Source: Strigamia acuminata (Eukaryota; Arthropoda; Chilopoda; Geophilomorpha; Linotaeniidae). From it: DNA of 64,000 nt. Both the position numbers and the translations under genes were made by a program. The stretch lies in contig OX442320.1 of the NCBI GenBank assembly GCA_949358305.1, positions 11,548,259 to 11,612,258 on the forward strand, in the 5' to 3' direction. The first letter of the stretch is position 1; every line of letters begins with the position of its first letter. The notes beneath the pieces are model-generated. The model ran no database searches, had not been told where the DNA came from, and saw only the letters and a list, made by a program, of their open reading frames with translations. Positions 12,197 to 23,571 of this stretch are shown one piece after another.

Positions 12197-13512
12197 TTAT
12201 AGTTTTTTCGGCAATGCAATTATTCTTGCTTTGTTCTTATACAAGTACGCAAGAGCCGACTGCATAATTTCAAAGAATCCAGGAATGCTAAGCCCAAGAA
12301 ATAAACCCAAATTACCACCAATGTCACACACAAATGGAATGAAAGTGTAAGAGTAATATTCCTCGAGTGTCACCATACTATTATCGCTAATGAAAAGGCT
12401 TAGCTGCGACTCTAATGGTGTGTATGAAATCTTGTACAATTCTTGGGTGTAAACGAGTTCGTCGCATCGGAGTGGACAGGATCAATCTACAGCAAATACA
12501 AATTGTGTATTTAGCTCATATGAAGCCTTATTGATCTTCAAAAATTCGGATACAGTCGAACACAAGATAACATCCGGAAATGCCATGTATGGTAATCTAA
12601 TAATAATAATAACAAAAAATTCACGTGATTACATTATTTTTACGTAACAATTAAATATTGGCCTACTTGCACGTAATCTTTTTTCTTAACACTTTTTCGA
12701 AGCAATTTTTCTCACACAGGTTTACGTGTTCATTGCTGAAGCACAGTTGCTCTGTACGGTTGATTCTTTTGTACTGGATTTTAAGTTTTTTAGCACATTG
12801 CTTGCTAATACGCGCGAATACTTTTACAAACCCTTTTGGCCGACAGTCCATACACGATATGCTCGCCAAAATTCAACGCTTGGTATTGCGTTTGTATTTT
12901 GTATTGTACGAGTTCATCGTCATCATGAATCAGGTACTGAATAGGGAAATAGCATTTCTGACAATAAATAGTCGGTGTTTGACTGGGATTTGAATAACTT
13001 ACGAATGCAAGAAAAGATTTGAGACAGAAAGGTAGGGAGATATTAAAGAGAAATCCGAGCTTGAAATCATCTTTTCGAAACGGTATGAGAGTTTCTGCAC
13101 AAAATTGCATAAAACATTTCAAATTTTAAATTTGTAAAAAATGTATCATAAATCTTACTCGAGTGGCCATAAACTGTATTCACGTTTCTACGGTTGTAAA
13201 CTTCCGAATCGGTCGTCAGAATTGTTCTTGAGGCTCTCTTCAAATTACACAGGATTCTATTAATTCTAATATAAGTATACAATACTTCGAGGGAATCAGA
13301 AAAATCAGAAAATAGACGAAATGTTTAACTGAACCTAAACATTGTAGTGATCCCAAAAATCACTAATGCTAAAAAGGAGATTCCATTATTTGGGAAAATT
13401 TTTATATAATTGATTAGGAGAGCATCCCTTATGTTTCATTGAATCACAGTATGCTGCTACTGGAGGTGCTTTGGCCAACGCATGTGAACGAAGCAGCTTT
13501 GGTGCGCTAGAC

Positions 13513-13765
13513 CAGAGGTTCCCAAACTTTTTAGCATCACGCCCCACTTTTTAAGCAAGGCGATCTTCTGCGCCCCACTTCATCTACCAGTGCATTAAAT
13601 TTTTAAAAAATATACTACTAAAAAGAAAAAAAGAAATTTTTATATAATTTTGCATAAAAATTTACAAAAATTTGCAAATTAAGCTTGTTTTATTATTGGT
13701 GCGCCCCACCAATAATCAACTCGCGCCCCACCAGTGAGGCGCGCTTCACCGTTTGGGAAACCCTG
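13513..13765. mobile_element. Non-autonomous hAT-type MITE, 253 bp
   Basis: Terminal inverted repeats CAGAGGTTCCCAAAC / GTTTGGGAAACCCTG (13 of 15 match) flanked by a perfect 8-bp target duplication CGCTAGAC at 13505-13512 and 13766-13773. The ends and the 8-bp duplication are typical of hAT transposons. The interior is AT-rich with CGCCCCAC words near both ends and no coding capacity. Confidence 0.92.
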
Positions 13766-13917
13766 CGCTAGACTACCTCTTTTAACTTGTACTAGCAAAC
13801 TTTGGAATTTTACCCGCGTCCTTGTGTTTCCACCTTAAGAAGGCCCTGTCGATGAGTGATTGTGCAGACAATTAGATTGGCACAAATCTACTTGCCTGAT
13901 AAGAACACAACAAGATA

Positions 13918-14566
13918 AAGCTAGGTTCACACGTGTTCATCCTGCTTACGTTAAAAAATTCTTGACGTTGACGCCAATTCCTGCTTCAAATGTAAGTTGA
14001 AGTAAGCGACGCAACGCAAGGAAAGGTCTTGCAGCCAACTAATCACGATCGACTCCAACTCTCGTCGATTCATGTCTGGTTGGCGAGACTTTGCCACATG
14101 CAAACAGGCTGCCATTTTCGGATTCTGGAACTATATTCTTGTTCGACTCAAGAGTATACCCTTCTCCCATTGGCCGAGCCGCATTACTCCTAACTCCAGT
14201 CTGTATTACCATAGAGTAAAGAATCTCCACTAGGAGAAGTAGTTCTGGAAGTAGTTCTTATTTTTATTATGATTATTACTACATTTTTGGATCACTACAC
14301 CAGTGATGCGGCTCTTAGAAGGGCATACTCTTGAGTCGAACCAGAGTATAGTTCTAGAACTAGATCCAATTCCAGGTTTCATTGAAACCATCTGATTGGC
14401 CAGACGCAACGTCAATTGTTTCAGCTCTGTAAATTTTTCTATTTTTGAACAAATTACGATGGCCCTTCTGGGCCACCATAGTGAACAGACTCTGCCTTGC
14501 GTTTGACTAATTTTTCTTTGCGTTGCGTTGCGTTGCGTTGCATTGCGTCTAGTGTGAACCTAGCTT
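13918..14566. mobile_element. TIR / fold-back element, about 650 bp, with GTTGC tandem tract
   Basis: A perfect 15-bp terminal inverted repeat, AAGCTAGGTTCACAC, at 13918-13932 and 14552-14566. Inside, the arms are imperfectly inverted: the block at about 14125-14165 (GACTCAAGAGTATACCCTTC) is mirrored at 14313-14345, and GCATCACTGGTGTAGTG lies at the centre. A pentamer tract (TTGCG)n at 14517-14547 has a short degenerate partner at the other end (GCGACGCAACGCAAGG, 14006-14021). No transposase frame and no certain target duplication were seen, so the superfamily is open. Confidence 0.7.
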
Positions 14567-15107
14567 AAAAGAAGATCTTATTTATCAAGAAGATGAGTGT
14601 GGATCCAATTGCGTCAATCAAGCCAAGCGCAAGGTCAGAAGTAATTCAAATTTTATCGTAACTCCGTTACGATTTGTTTGAAACTCCCAAAACGTGGGGC
14701 GCCACAAGCAGAGAATGTGTCACTGGTGCAAGTTCCTGGCACCAAAATATTTCAGATGTAAAATGCGGCTTCTTACATGCTTCAGGATTGGTTGGCTGAA
14801 CAATTTAAGTTTTGTAATAGTTCTTCTTATTGTATACCGGTACCGTATTTTATCAATTAAGATTATTCAAAAGTGCCATTTTTGTCAGCAATTACAATTT
14901 CGATTTGTTACATGTGTTTAACGTAACAAACGAAATCTAAACGTCACGAACGAAGCGTACGATCATCGTACCGTACTTTACCGTACTTTAGCAGAAATAT
15001 ACTATTCTTGGTGTCTCAGCTGCGACTACTATTTGAGGGCGACTTAATCGGTCAAATACGGTAGTTGTCATTACGAAAAATAATCACGGAGATGACATTC
15101 GGAATTC

Positions 15108-15113
15108 TTTATT
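15108..15113 (-). terminator. Poly(A) signal of the nested secreted-protein gene
   Basis: AATAAA on the minus strand, 55 bases past the stop codon of the gene ending at 15168. Confidence 0.65.
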
Positions 15114-15167
15114 GAATTACATTGTTACAATTCTATTCGACATGACTATTTCGACTGGGGATGTTGG

Positions 15168-16441
15168 CTAACCGAATAATCTACCGACGCCACTGGCGAT
15201 ATTTGCAGCAGGCTGGACGATTCGAAGAGTTCCCGACAGGGTGTGGAAACCGGCGAGTAAGGCCTGGAGAGCGACTCCTATTGCACCACCGCCCAATGTA
15301 CCAAGATCTACAATTATTCCTTGTACTCCTACAATTGCATCACCGACTATTCCAATTAATTGAGTGATCTGTGCAATGGAGAATTACAAACAATTTAATT
15401 AAATGACACGTGTTGCATTAGACCGTTGGAAAATTCTGACGTAATGCAGTTTGGCTCCGTTAAAAATAAACTACAAATTGACACTACAAGAACAAGTACC
15501 AGTAGGTGCATTTGGAAAGTCATTTGCACTAAACTAACACTACAACTGCCAACTGGTAGTGTAAATGTCAAGCTAAACGACCAAATTTTCGAGTTTAAAA
15601 ATAAATTTGTATGTAAATTCAAGTGTAAATTAAGTAGCCCAAATAATAACCATAGTGATGATCATTATTGTTGTTGTTTACTCTAAAAAACAATAACTGC
15701 TACAAAATTGTTCTTACGATCGAGATCGTTGCGGCCGATCTAGCGAAAATTCAAGACCCGATTTGAACGAGAAAACTCGTTGAACGGAGATTTAAACGTG
15801 GCGTGCAGGTCGTTTCCGTTTAACCAGTCTACACGACATTTACACGAATTAATTCATGTAAATGTCGTGTGAAAACGAGTGTAAACACATTTACACTCGT
15901 TTTGATGATTTTTCGAATGCACCTACTGTTCTAATGTTATTTTGCAATGGTTTTTCTCATAGAGGGGCAACCATTGTTACGATCACATGGTCGTATCACC
16001 TGAGCTCATTTTTCCAAAGGTCTATTGTATGACATGAGAAAGTTACTCCTAAGCAGTACTTACTAGAACTCCGATTCCGCCAACACTAACAAGGTTTTCG
16101 ACCGCAACTTCCAGTCGGTTGAGAATGCTGTCCAGTGCTGCTGCTCCATGCGCACTGACCGGTCGAACCACGTTGATCGCCGTTCGCAACAACTTGGCGA
16201 TTATAGTTAGCCCGGCGTTGAGGATTTGAGTTACGCCCGGAATCTGCAGTTTAATCTGAATAATATCCGTATCTCTTGTTTCTTGAACTGTTTCATGGAC
16301 TTCGTGGACTGTTTCGTGAACTTCCTCGGTCGGTTCTTCGGTCACGTATTCGTACTTGGTGATAACGTGGACTTTGGTGTGCACTTGATCAAAGGCGAGG
16401 AATGCACAGGCTGCAAACACTAGACAAATCAACTTGTTCAT
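15168..16441 (-). CDS. Small secreted protein of unknown family, 192 aa
   Basis: Two coding exons, 16064-16441 and 15168-15368, joined in phase 0 (579 bp with stop). Residues 1-22 form a clear signal peptide (MNKLICLVFAACAFLAFDQVHT). Next comes an acidic His/Glu/Val-Thr-rich segment with repeated VHETV words (about 25-58). The rest is an alternation of hydrophobic and small residues rich in Gly, Ala, Ile and Val (for example DLGTLGGGAIGVALQALLAG), without Cys in the mature part. The gene looks active: a TATA box (16590-16597), a probable 5'UTR intron (16449-16509) and a poly(A) signal (15108-15113). It lies on the same strand inside P6 intron 2. I do not recognise the family. A structural or surface-active extracellular protein is a guess only. 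Confidence 0.8.
15488..15935. mobile_element. Palindromic fold-back element in the intron of the secreted gene
   Basis: Outer inverted arms share AGTAGGTGCATT: forward at 15501-15512 and inverted at 15917-15928, with flanking AGAAC words. Inside are two perfect 14-bp hairpins: 15831-15844 with 15857-15870 (12-base loop), and 15872-15885 with 15890-15903 (4-base loop). The word TTTACAC / GTGTAAA recurs through the element. It explains most of the 695-bp intron. No coding capacity. Confidence 0.6.
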
Positions 16442-16589
16442 GTCGGATCTGTAAAAAGAAAAATGGTTTTAGCGAAAATATGAAGTTTAGTGTATCTGAT
16501 GATTGTTACTGGAGTTTAGTGGATCTATCGATGTGTGGTGTGTGGTGTGAGGAGAGGAAGGTAAAGAAAGCTCTTCGATCTGAGCAAAG

Positions 16590-16597
16590 CTTTTATA
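16590..16597 (-). promoter_or_regulatory. TATA box of the nested secreted-protein gene
   Basis: TATAAAAG on the minus strand, about 150 bases upstream of the start codon. This leaves room for a short 5'UTR exon ending at the donor GTAACA (16504-16509) and an acceptor at 16449. Confidence 0.65.
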
Positions 16598-16599
16598 CA

Positions 16600-17399
16600 C
16601 ACGAACATCGCTAGAGTTTGTAAACAAAACAATTGAAAATTACTTTTAGTTCAAAGTTAATTAATTTAATCTTAATTAAAACAATTATTTAATTATAATC
16701 GACAATAAAATGTATTATCTTTGCAACGCTTGATGAGAAAAAGCGAAAAAAGCTGTTGAAACAGCCACCTTCTGCTATTTGATCAAAGATGTTTGTTTCT
16801 ACAGTCTTGCTTAATCCATACGATTCTCATTTTGATCGAATGTGCATTCGTGTTTGGTCATTCTGGTGATAATTTGGCTGACATTTTATTCAAAAACGAC
16901 CATGTGCATGTTTCTTTTTACAACATTATTAACGTTAACAAAATGATTTTCAACATTTTTTAATGTTTTTAACACATTTCTTAAAATTGCTTTGAATAAA
17001 GTTATAGGATTTAAGTTATAGGATTGTTAAAAGGCTTTTTTTTTTTAAAAAGAATTAACTTTGTTTGAAAAACCTTCAGTCAAGCAGTTTAAATAAAATT
17101 GAAAATTGAAAATTGTGTTCTTTTTCGAATACTACTATCATTTTTATTTTTTTGCACTTTATATAAATTAGTAGATTTAACACTTTAAGGTGTAATGCTA
17201 CTCAATAGGGGAGTAAATTTTACACCTACAAAAGTGCAACCTTGCATCCTTTTTCCTAGTGTGACTTGGTGCAATTATTTATATAAAAAAATTCAACGCA
17301 AATTATCATAAAATTCACAAACAATTTATTGATGAGATCAATTGGTTCACTCCATATCTTTGCAATATTTTCTACAATTGGAACATTTTGCAGCACCCC
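16600..17399. other. AT-rich stretch without recognised features
   Basis: Upstream of the nested gene. Homopolymer A/T runs and short direct words only. I see no exon, RNA gene or clear transposon end. Confidence 0.4.
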
Positions 17400-17715
17400 T
17401 GTAGGCCAGTCACGGCGCTCCTAACTCCTATCGGTTGAGCGTCTCACTGGTGTAGTGGCACAAAAAAGTAGCCCACAACACCAGAATTGCAATCTAACTC
17501 GTAGGCAAAACAACAAACTATGCTAACATTGTTTGATTGATTAAAAATAAAATAAAAAGTATTTTATTACCAATTAAACAAAATCCATTATTCTAATCAT
17601 TTTTTACACTGAAATTCATTGAAAATAAACAGAACTACTTTTCCGCGTAGTAGAGCAGAGTCCACAGTTAGGCATAATCCGGCTCAACCAATAGGAGTTA
17701 GGAGAACGTTGTACC
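17400..17715. repeat. Imperfect palindrome related to the 13.9-14.6 kb element
   Basis: An arm with CTCCTAACTCCTATCGGTTGAGC near 17415-17440 is mirrored by GCTCAACCAATAGGAGTTAGGAG near 17680-17703. Next to the left arm lies CACTGGTGTAGTG, also found at the centre of the element around 14295-14310. It is probably a diverged member of the same fold-back family. Its true ends were not found. Confidence 0.5.
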
Positions 17716-18565
17716 GGTTTGGAGTATAAATAACTTTTCCAATGCAGTTAGTATGTGTTAGTACACTTAGTTGGGCCCACAGTCTGCAACAAAAAGATAA
17801 GTTTGCTCTCAAATTTCCACAATTGTAAGCAAAAAATTGTTTGATTTAATAGTCTTTCCAAACAACAATGATTTGATTAGTTCTCAAATATAAAAGTTCT
17901 GGAACCATTTCTTCCGTAGTTTTTAACCGAAGTATAAAAAATAGAGTGGCACAAAATTATATGTTCAGTTCAACTGAACTGCAACAACCAACAAAATAGT
18001 TAAGAAAATGAACTTGCATGTGCATAACTGTAGATGATAATGATAAATTGTTGACGTAAGACTACAATTATTACAGCAGATTTTGCATTTGTCAATTTTT
18101 AAAGATGCCACATTACTTTCAACTTTATGGACTCCAAAAGTTCGGAACTGTGGAGTTTTATTGTAATAACTTGATAATCTTTTTGGGCTTGTGATTCATT
18201 TTTGTCAGCATAAACAGTAGTATTATTACTATTTTTGGTAACAGCATGATTTGTTCTGTAATTCGTACTTAAGATACTTTGAAAGTTCTTAAAGTCGATT
18301 TGCAATATTTTTGATGACCCACGAAATAAAAGCATGTCTTAAATTGAAAAGAACAAGATTTATTTTAGTTTTTTGGAGGCACATGTACAAAATCAAGGGG
18401 ACTAGAGAGATATTAGCTTAATTTATGACACTTTACACACACACTTCCTGTCGCGCTTCAGTCAATCTCAATTAAAAACACCTTGGCGTTGGCTTCCCTG
18501 CTCGGCCTTGTATTGCTCCATTCGATTTTGTACGACCCCGCTATTCTTCAAACACCTGTTTTTAC

Positions 18566-18862
18566 AGATACAGCCTTGGACATAAAAATCGTCCCAGTCT
18601 AGCTTGAAATTCACCTGCAGAATAAGCATTTTCGGCTGTATCCACCAGGTAGTGCAAAAACTCACTGATAAGTTATGACAAATTGGCATTTAAATAATGT
18701 CACATCATGGGTTTAGGTGATTGTGAGACATCATTTAATGTTAATTTGTCACAACTTATTAGTGAGTTTTTCTGCTTCCTGGTGGATACAGTCGAAAACG
18801 CTCATTCAGTAGGTGAGCTTCAAGCTGGACTGAGACGATTTTGATGTCCAAGGCTGTACATC
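18566..18862. repeat. Long inverted repeat, arms about 140 bp
   Basis: The arm at about 18566-18708 is mirrored by about 18720-18862 with a loop of roughly 10 bases. Matching words include CAGCCTTGGACAT, TGTATCCACCAGG and AACTCACT-ATAAGTT. Identity is about 80-85 percent by eye. No coding frame and no flanking duplication were recognised. It directly abuts the 135-bp transposon at 18892. Confidence 0.75.
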
Positions 18863-18891
18863 TTTGCATCTTGTGACAAAGAAGTCACATG

Positions 18892-19026
18892 CAGGGCTGG
18901 ACTGGGAACAAATTTAGTGCCGGGAAATCTGGATGTTCGGGCCACAATTAATCAAGTTGGAACGGGCCACAGCGGCAATGGGCCAGCGGGAAATTCCTGG
19001 TATATCGCCGGGCCAGTCCAGCACTG
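18892..19026 (+). mobile_element. 135-bp hAT-like MITE, copy 1
   Basis: Ends CAGGGCTGGACTGG and CCAGTCCAGCACTG are inverted repeats, flanked by a perfect 8-bp duplication GTCACATG at 18884-18891 and 19027-19034. GC-rich compared with its surroundings. A second copy of the same length lies in opposite orientation at 29577-29711. Confidence 0.9.
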
Positions 19027-19034
19027 GTCACATG

Positions 19035-20084
19035 GCTGTTCTTTCAATATGGAAGCTACTAGTAGAGTGTAAAAACAAGTAAACATAAAAAACCAAGTTT
19101 TTGAAAAAGGCTTTTATATTGGTGTTCAAATCGCCGCCAGAGTGCGCTACTATCGCAGATTGTTTCATGATTGCCGTGATCGTGCCAAAATACTTCCAAC
19201 AAAGTACTTTTTCTAAATAATATTAAAAAACAAAATATATGGGCAAATAGGAATTTTTGTTTTTACCAGGTTTAGCCTGGTTTCAGAATTTTTAGAACCT
19301 TTTTTAGTATCGAAAACATCCAAATTAGTATCGGCGAACATTTTGGCATCCATTAAAAGACACGGGATCCGCCAGGTGGCGCTGTTTTCCATTACATTTC
19401 GCCGTAATTTAGCTTTTTCTCCCTTTTAACTACTTTTAATACAAATTTTATCGTGAAAATTGGAAAGTAGACCAAAAACTGCACCAGAAAAGTCTACTTT
19501 CCAATCTTATGATTAATTTTTTAATTCATTTTTTGTGGACATTACACAAACCGGAAGTACCGGAAGTTGAAACATTACATTACAGGTCACGTGACCGGAC
19601 GTTGACACAAACATTCAAGTCAAGTTAAATAAAAGCCTTTAATTACACACTGCAAAAAAAAAATCTGTAATTGAAAGGAAATGTGGGTGTCCTTCCATAA
19701 TTTAAGTTGCTGCACCTGCTCTCCACGTACATCATGGATTGAATGTAAAAGTTATACATTGACTGGAGCCAAATGACAGATTTGTGTTCTTATAACTAGT
19801 AATCTAGGCTAGCAGCAGACAAATTTTCAGATTCAATGTAGCTTTCCTGTTTATCTTGTACTATTTTTGTGAGTTACAATTATACAGGTTAGCATTAGCA
19901 GAGACTCCTAATAATTGACCATTTAATAGTAGCAAAAAATGCAATGTTCTAGGCGCATTAATGAACTCATCATCTTTTTGAATGAGAAAAACTCACTCTA
20001 GATTCTTAGGGAACTGATTGACATTACTCAGAGTTGATGATAATTTGCAAATACTGTAAGTGAAGAAAAAAACGAGCGGTGGTT
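19035..20084. other. Non-coding part of the block inside P6 intron 2
   Basis: No gene is supported. AAGGCTTTTAT near 19107 and its inverse ATAAAAGCCTT near 19632 may mark the ends of another old element. It encloses a small stem GGAAAGTAGAC / GTCTACTTTCC (about 19459-19502). The rest is AT-rich without recognised features. Confidence 0.35.
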
Positions 20085-20846
20085 CTCGCATGCGTGTGAA
20101 CTAAGCTTAACCATTGGTCTGCAATTTTTGGGGGAGGGGGCCCTTCAAAGAGAAATGTTTAGGGCGCCAAAAAATTGCTTGGCGCCTGATTTGGACTTTG
20201 CAGTCTTTTCGGTACACGGCTCTGATTGTATATACACTGGGACTAGGACAAAATAAAAAATTAAAGGGCACGACTAAAGGCATTAATGTCTGTGATTTTC
20301 TGATTTCCTTTTAATGTTCCTCATTGGTTAGCATACGGAATACTGATGTACAGCAGTGAGGGTTCCTTCCAAGGTCATCATATCCCAGATTGCGGAGAAA
20401 TTGAATTTTTCATTCACCAATGTTACCGTGTAAACCTTACAGAAGTCCTCGATCTTGATGCCTCTTTGTTTTGCTGTGGCTCGTCTGGTTGCCAGTAACG
20501 GCATGTAGTTTTCATAATTGGGACAGAAAGTGATGGATGGGAATTTAACCGAAGAGTTGCGAACTAAGATGATTTTTTTATCGACCGGCACGGATAAATA
20601 CAAGGCAAATCGCTCGTAGGTTTGGATCGAACACGTAATGATACTCGAACCAATAACGAATAACCAAAAGCATATATACCACAGGCCATGACTTTGAACA
20701 TCTGTTTTCGGTGTCTCTGGGGGTTTCTCGATCTTGAAACCTGCAGTACCTTCAAAACTGTGGTCAATAAATGATATAAATTTGAATTGCATTTTCTACC
20801 TACTTGTTTGGGGATATTCCTTGGCTGGTGGATTATTCAGATACAT

Positions 20847-21512
20847 TTTGTGCCGGTGACTTGCAGAGCAGTTCTGGGTTTGGTGTCTGCAGAAGAAAGT
20901 TGTCTGCAAACCAATGGTGTGAATGAATAACTTGAATTGACCAATCACAAAGCAACTGAGTTTTTCATTTCGTTTCACTTAATTAGATTATTGAAGTTTT
21001 GCTTTTCAAAGAAACCAAATTACAAAGTCATACAAATATACGATAGAGTCCGATATTCAAAAGATTTGAATAACGAATGTTTCTTGATGAATTTTTATGC
21101 AAATAGTCATACAAACTCATCAAATATTCATTTCCTCATTACTTTATCAGAGAAGAAAAAGATTTTTTTTATTACCTATATTTGTTACTGTAGTGTTTAG
21201 TGTTACTACCATTCAGATTATCCAATAAGTGGTTTTTCATGTCGCAACCATATTGGAACTTTTTAGGTTTAAATTTGGAACCGAAATAAATGCGATGTTT
21301 ACTCTAGGATTTTGTGTATCGAGTATGTTTATTTATTATGTTAATTTTTGGTTGCTAGGTGTCAGAACCTAGCAACACAATTATATGATTATTATATTTG
21401 TTCAGAATGACATATTATTACGAATCAAAATGGAGGGTTGCACGAATACACAACAGTTATTTTTCTTATGGCAAACACAATAAATGTGGGAAAAAATGTG
21501 AAATGAGTGATC
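20847..21512. other. Spacer between P6 exon 1 and P7
   Basis: The first 160 bases are the class I upstream block with CCAAT boxes, shared with P1, P2 and P4. The part to about 21160 matches the spacer at 9331-9600. The remainder, to 21480, has no counterpart at P4-P5 and no recognised feature. Confidence 0.45.
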
Positions 21513-23215
21513 TTAAAATTTTCTTCCAACATTTTGTGCCGGTGGGAGTGCATGTATTTTTGTAACATTTTTGCGGTAAACGTACGCAATAAGCGATTGG
21601 ATTATTCCAAAAAATCCAGGAATGCTAAGCCCAAGAAACAAGCCTAAATTCCCACCAAGGTCGCACAGAAAAGGAATCAAAGGGTAGGAATAATATTCCT
21701 CTATGATCTCGATGGTGTTATCATTAATAAAAAAGCTAAATCTACAATCAGTTTTTGTAGCTGTGACCGCATGCAAATATTGTTTGTAGACCATTTCGTC
21801 GCATTTTTGGGGACACGAACAATTAATAGCATAGTTGTATTGTGAGATTATCGAAATTGCTTGATGATTGGTCTGGACGATTTCATCTACACTCTTACAC
21901 AAAGGCAGATCAAGAAAGGACATGTAAGGCAATCTAAAAAAAATACGTACCGGTTACTAATACTCTTTTTTATTGTGACTATGTATAATTAACTTACTTG
22001 CAAGTTAGTGTAGGTCTTAAGGCTTTTTCAATGCAGTTTTGTTGACACTTGCTCACTTGTTTATGCGTTAAGCACGGCTCTTCGGTCCGGTTGATCATTT
22101 TGTACTAAAATTTCAACATTTTCCAGATGAATTTTATTAATTAGTGCGAATTCCTAGATGTTGTCAAACCCTTTTGATTGTCAGTCCGTAGTAAACTATC
22201 GTGTCAAAATCTATCATTTGATGCTCTGTGGTCATTTTGTATTGTACAAGCTCTTCGTCATCGTGAATCATATACTGAATAAACAGTAAAGATCATATTT
22301 AAAAATTGTGTCGAGTCTTTGACCAAGTTTTCCCACTACAACTTACGAAAGCGAGGATATCTTTGCTGCAATATGGTAGCGAACAATTAAAACCAAACCC
22401 AAATAAGTAATCATCTTTCCGGAATGGAACAAGCTTGTCTAAGTAATAATAAAAACTCACGACACATTATTAGAATGTTTACTCATGCGTGTGGGTACAA
22501 TTATAGGCATAATCTAACTACAAGTATATTACTTACCCGAAGTGTAAGTATAACATGTACCGTAATGGGTGCGAACATATTTGGACGGTTGCAAGGGTAG
22601 GTTATTGCTTACAAAGTAGGATCTCTGCAAGTTAACATATGATGCAATCAGTCATCTTAAATGTATTTTGATGCAATGATTTTTTTGTTTACTGAATAAA
22701 AAAGCACTTGGGCGAGTGTTTCTTTTAATGTCATCATGTCCCAAACTGCAGAAGTGTGAAATGTTTTGTTTACCAATTGCGAGGCAGAAATGTCGCACAT
22801 TTCGACGCCTTTTTCTTTCATCAAAGCTTGTTTAGCTTTAAGGAGTTCCATGTGGTTGCTTGGATTGGGACAGAGAGTGATGGATGGGAATTTGACGGTA
22901 GAATTGCGAACTAGAGTAATTTTTGAATCTCTGGGCTCGGACAAAAACTTTAGGAGTCTGTCGTATGTTTGGTACGAACACACAAGGAAATTCGAACCAA
23001 TCACAAGGAACCAAAACAGGTGGTAGAAGAGTCCTTTCTGAAAGTTCGGACGTTTTGACTTTTCCGGAAAAGTTTTGTTTCGCTGGTGGTTGTTCGTCCT
23101 TTTGATCTTGTAAACTGCAGAGCCTTCAGAATATCGCTTATAAGTGAATGATTAATCTTTGTAATTTAAATGAAGTTTACATACCTTCTTGCCAGCGCTG
23201 ATTTTCTAGCTGCAT
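21513..23215 (-). CDS. DEG/ENaC (pickpocket-like) channel subunit P7, intact, 424 aa
   Basis: Exons: 23185-23215, 22693-23123, 22537-22624, 22347-22438, 22170-22274, 21998-22104 and 21513-21933, totalling 1275 bp and open. The first exon is shortened to 31 bp (MQLENQRWQE), but upstream and downstream sequence is class II. TM1 FWFLVIGSNFLVC, FPSITLCP, ISQYNYAINCSCPQKC, and TM2 GLFLGLSIPGFFGI. The last exon is almost the same as in P5, so P5 and P7 are recent duplicates. Same expected role: a plasma-membrane cation channel subunit. Confidence 0.88.
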
Positions 23216-23571
23216 TTTGATGTGAGTTGAGTTGTAGGTCTTGTGCTGGTCACTGAAGAAATGCTAATGAAATCACGCAAACCGTAACTGAAGTTTTATT
23301 ATGTTGATCTAAAATTCATTGAATTTTTTCTTGTATAAAAGAAATTCAACTCTTTTCAACAGCTTGTTTAGAATCTTTTCAAATTTTTGTTCACATCTAA
23401 TCAATATTTAAGAAATATTAATTTAGTTTGCACGCAGGCTGAAAATGAAAACAACCCCTTAAACTTCACTGAATAAAATATTAATTACATTGTTTATGAA
23501 TAGTACACATGTAATACAAAGATATACATGGAATTAATGCACAAACTAATAAATTCCTTAATTTCTATTGC

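Larger units (their letters stand above)
12197..20846 (-). pseudogene. DEG/ENaC channel P6, disabled, with 7-kb intron 2 holding another gene
   Basis: N-terminal exons 20804-20846 (class I, MYLNNPPAKEYPQT) and 20337-20749 (TM1, FPSITFCP) have no downstream exons nearby. The matching downstream exons are 13159-13237, 13003-13094, 12832-12936, 12667-12773 and 12197-12596. Intron flanks join to the P4 intron: 13400-13510 matches 8535-8630, and 20085-20336 matches 8640-8826. So one ancestral intron was split by about 6.5 kb of extra DNA. Two lesions: a TGA at 12482-12484 replaces the first Cys of the CSCP motif, and a 15-bp in-frame deletion in exon 3 removes the conserved Cys-Tyr-Thr-Tyr region. 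The nonsense codon removes TM2. It is very likely a pseudogene. The two halves could instead be independent fragments. Confidence 0.75.

Noticed and set aside
13918-14566. tRNA or SINE
   Set aside because: No A/B box promoter or A-rich tail; the structure is terminal inverted repeats.
20337-20846. A separate two-exon channel gene
   Set aside because: No downstream exons follow it; its exons and intron flank match the missing 5' half of P6.
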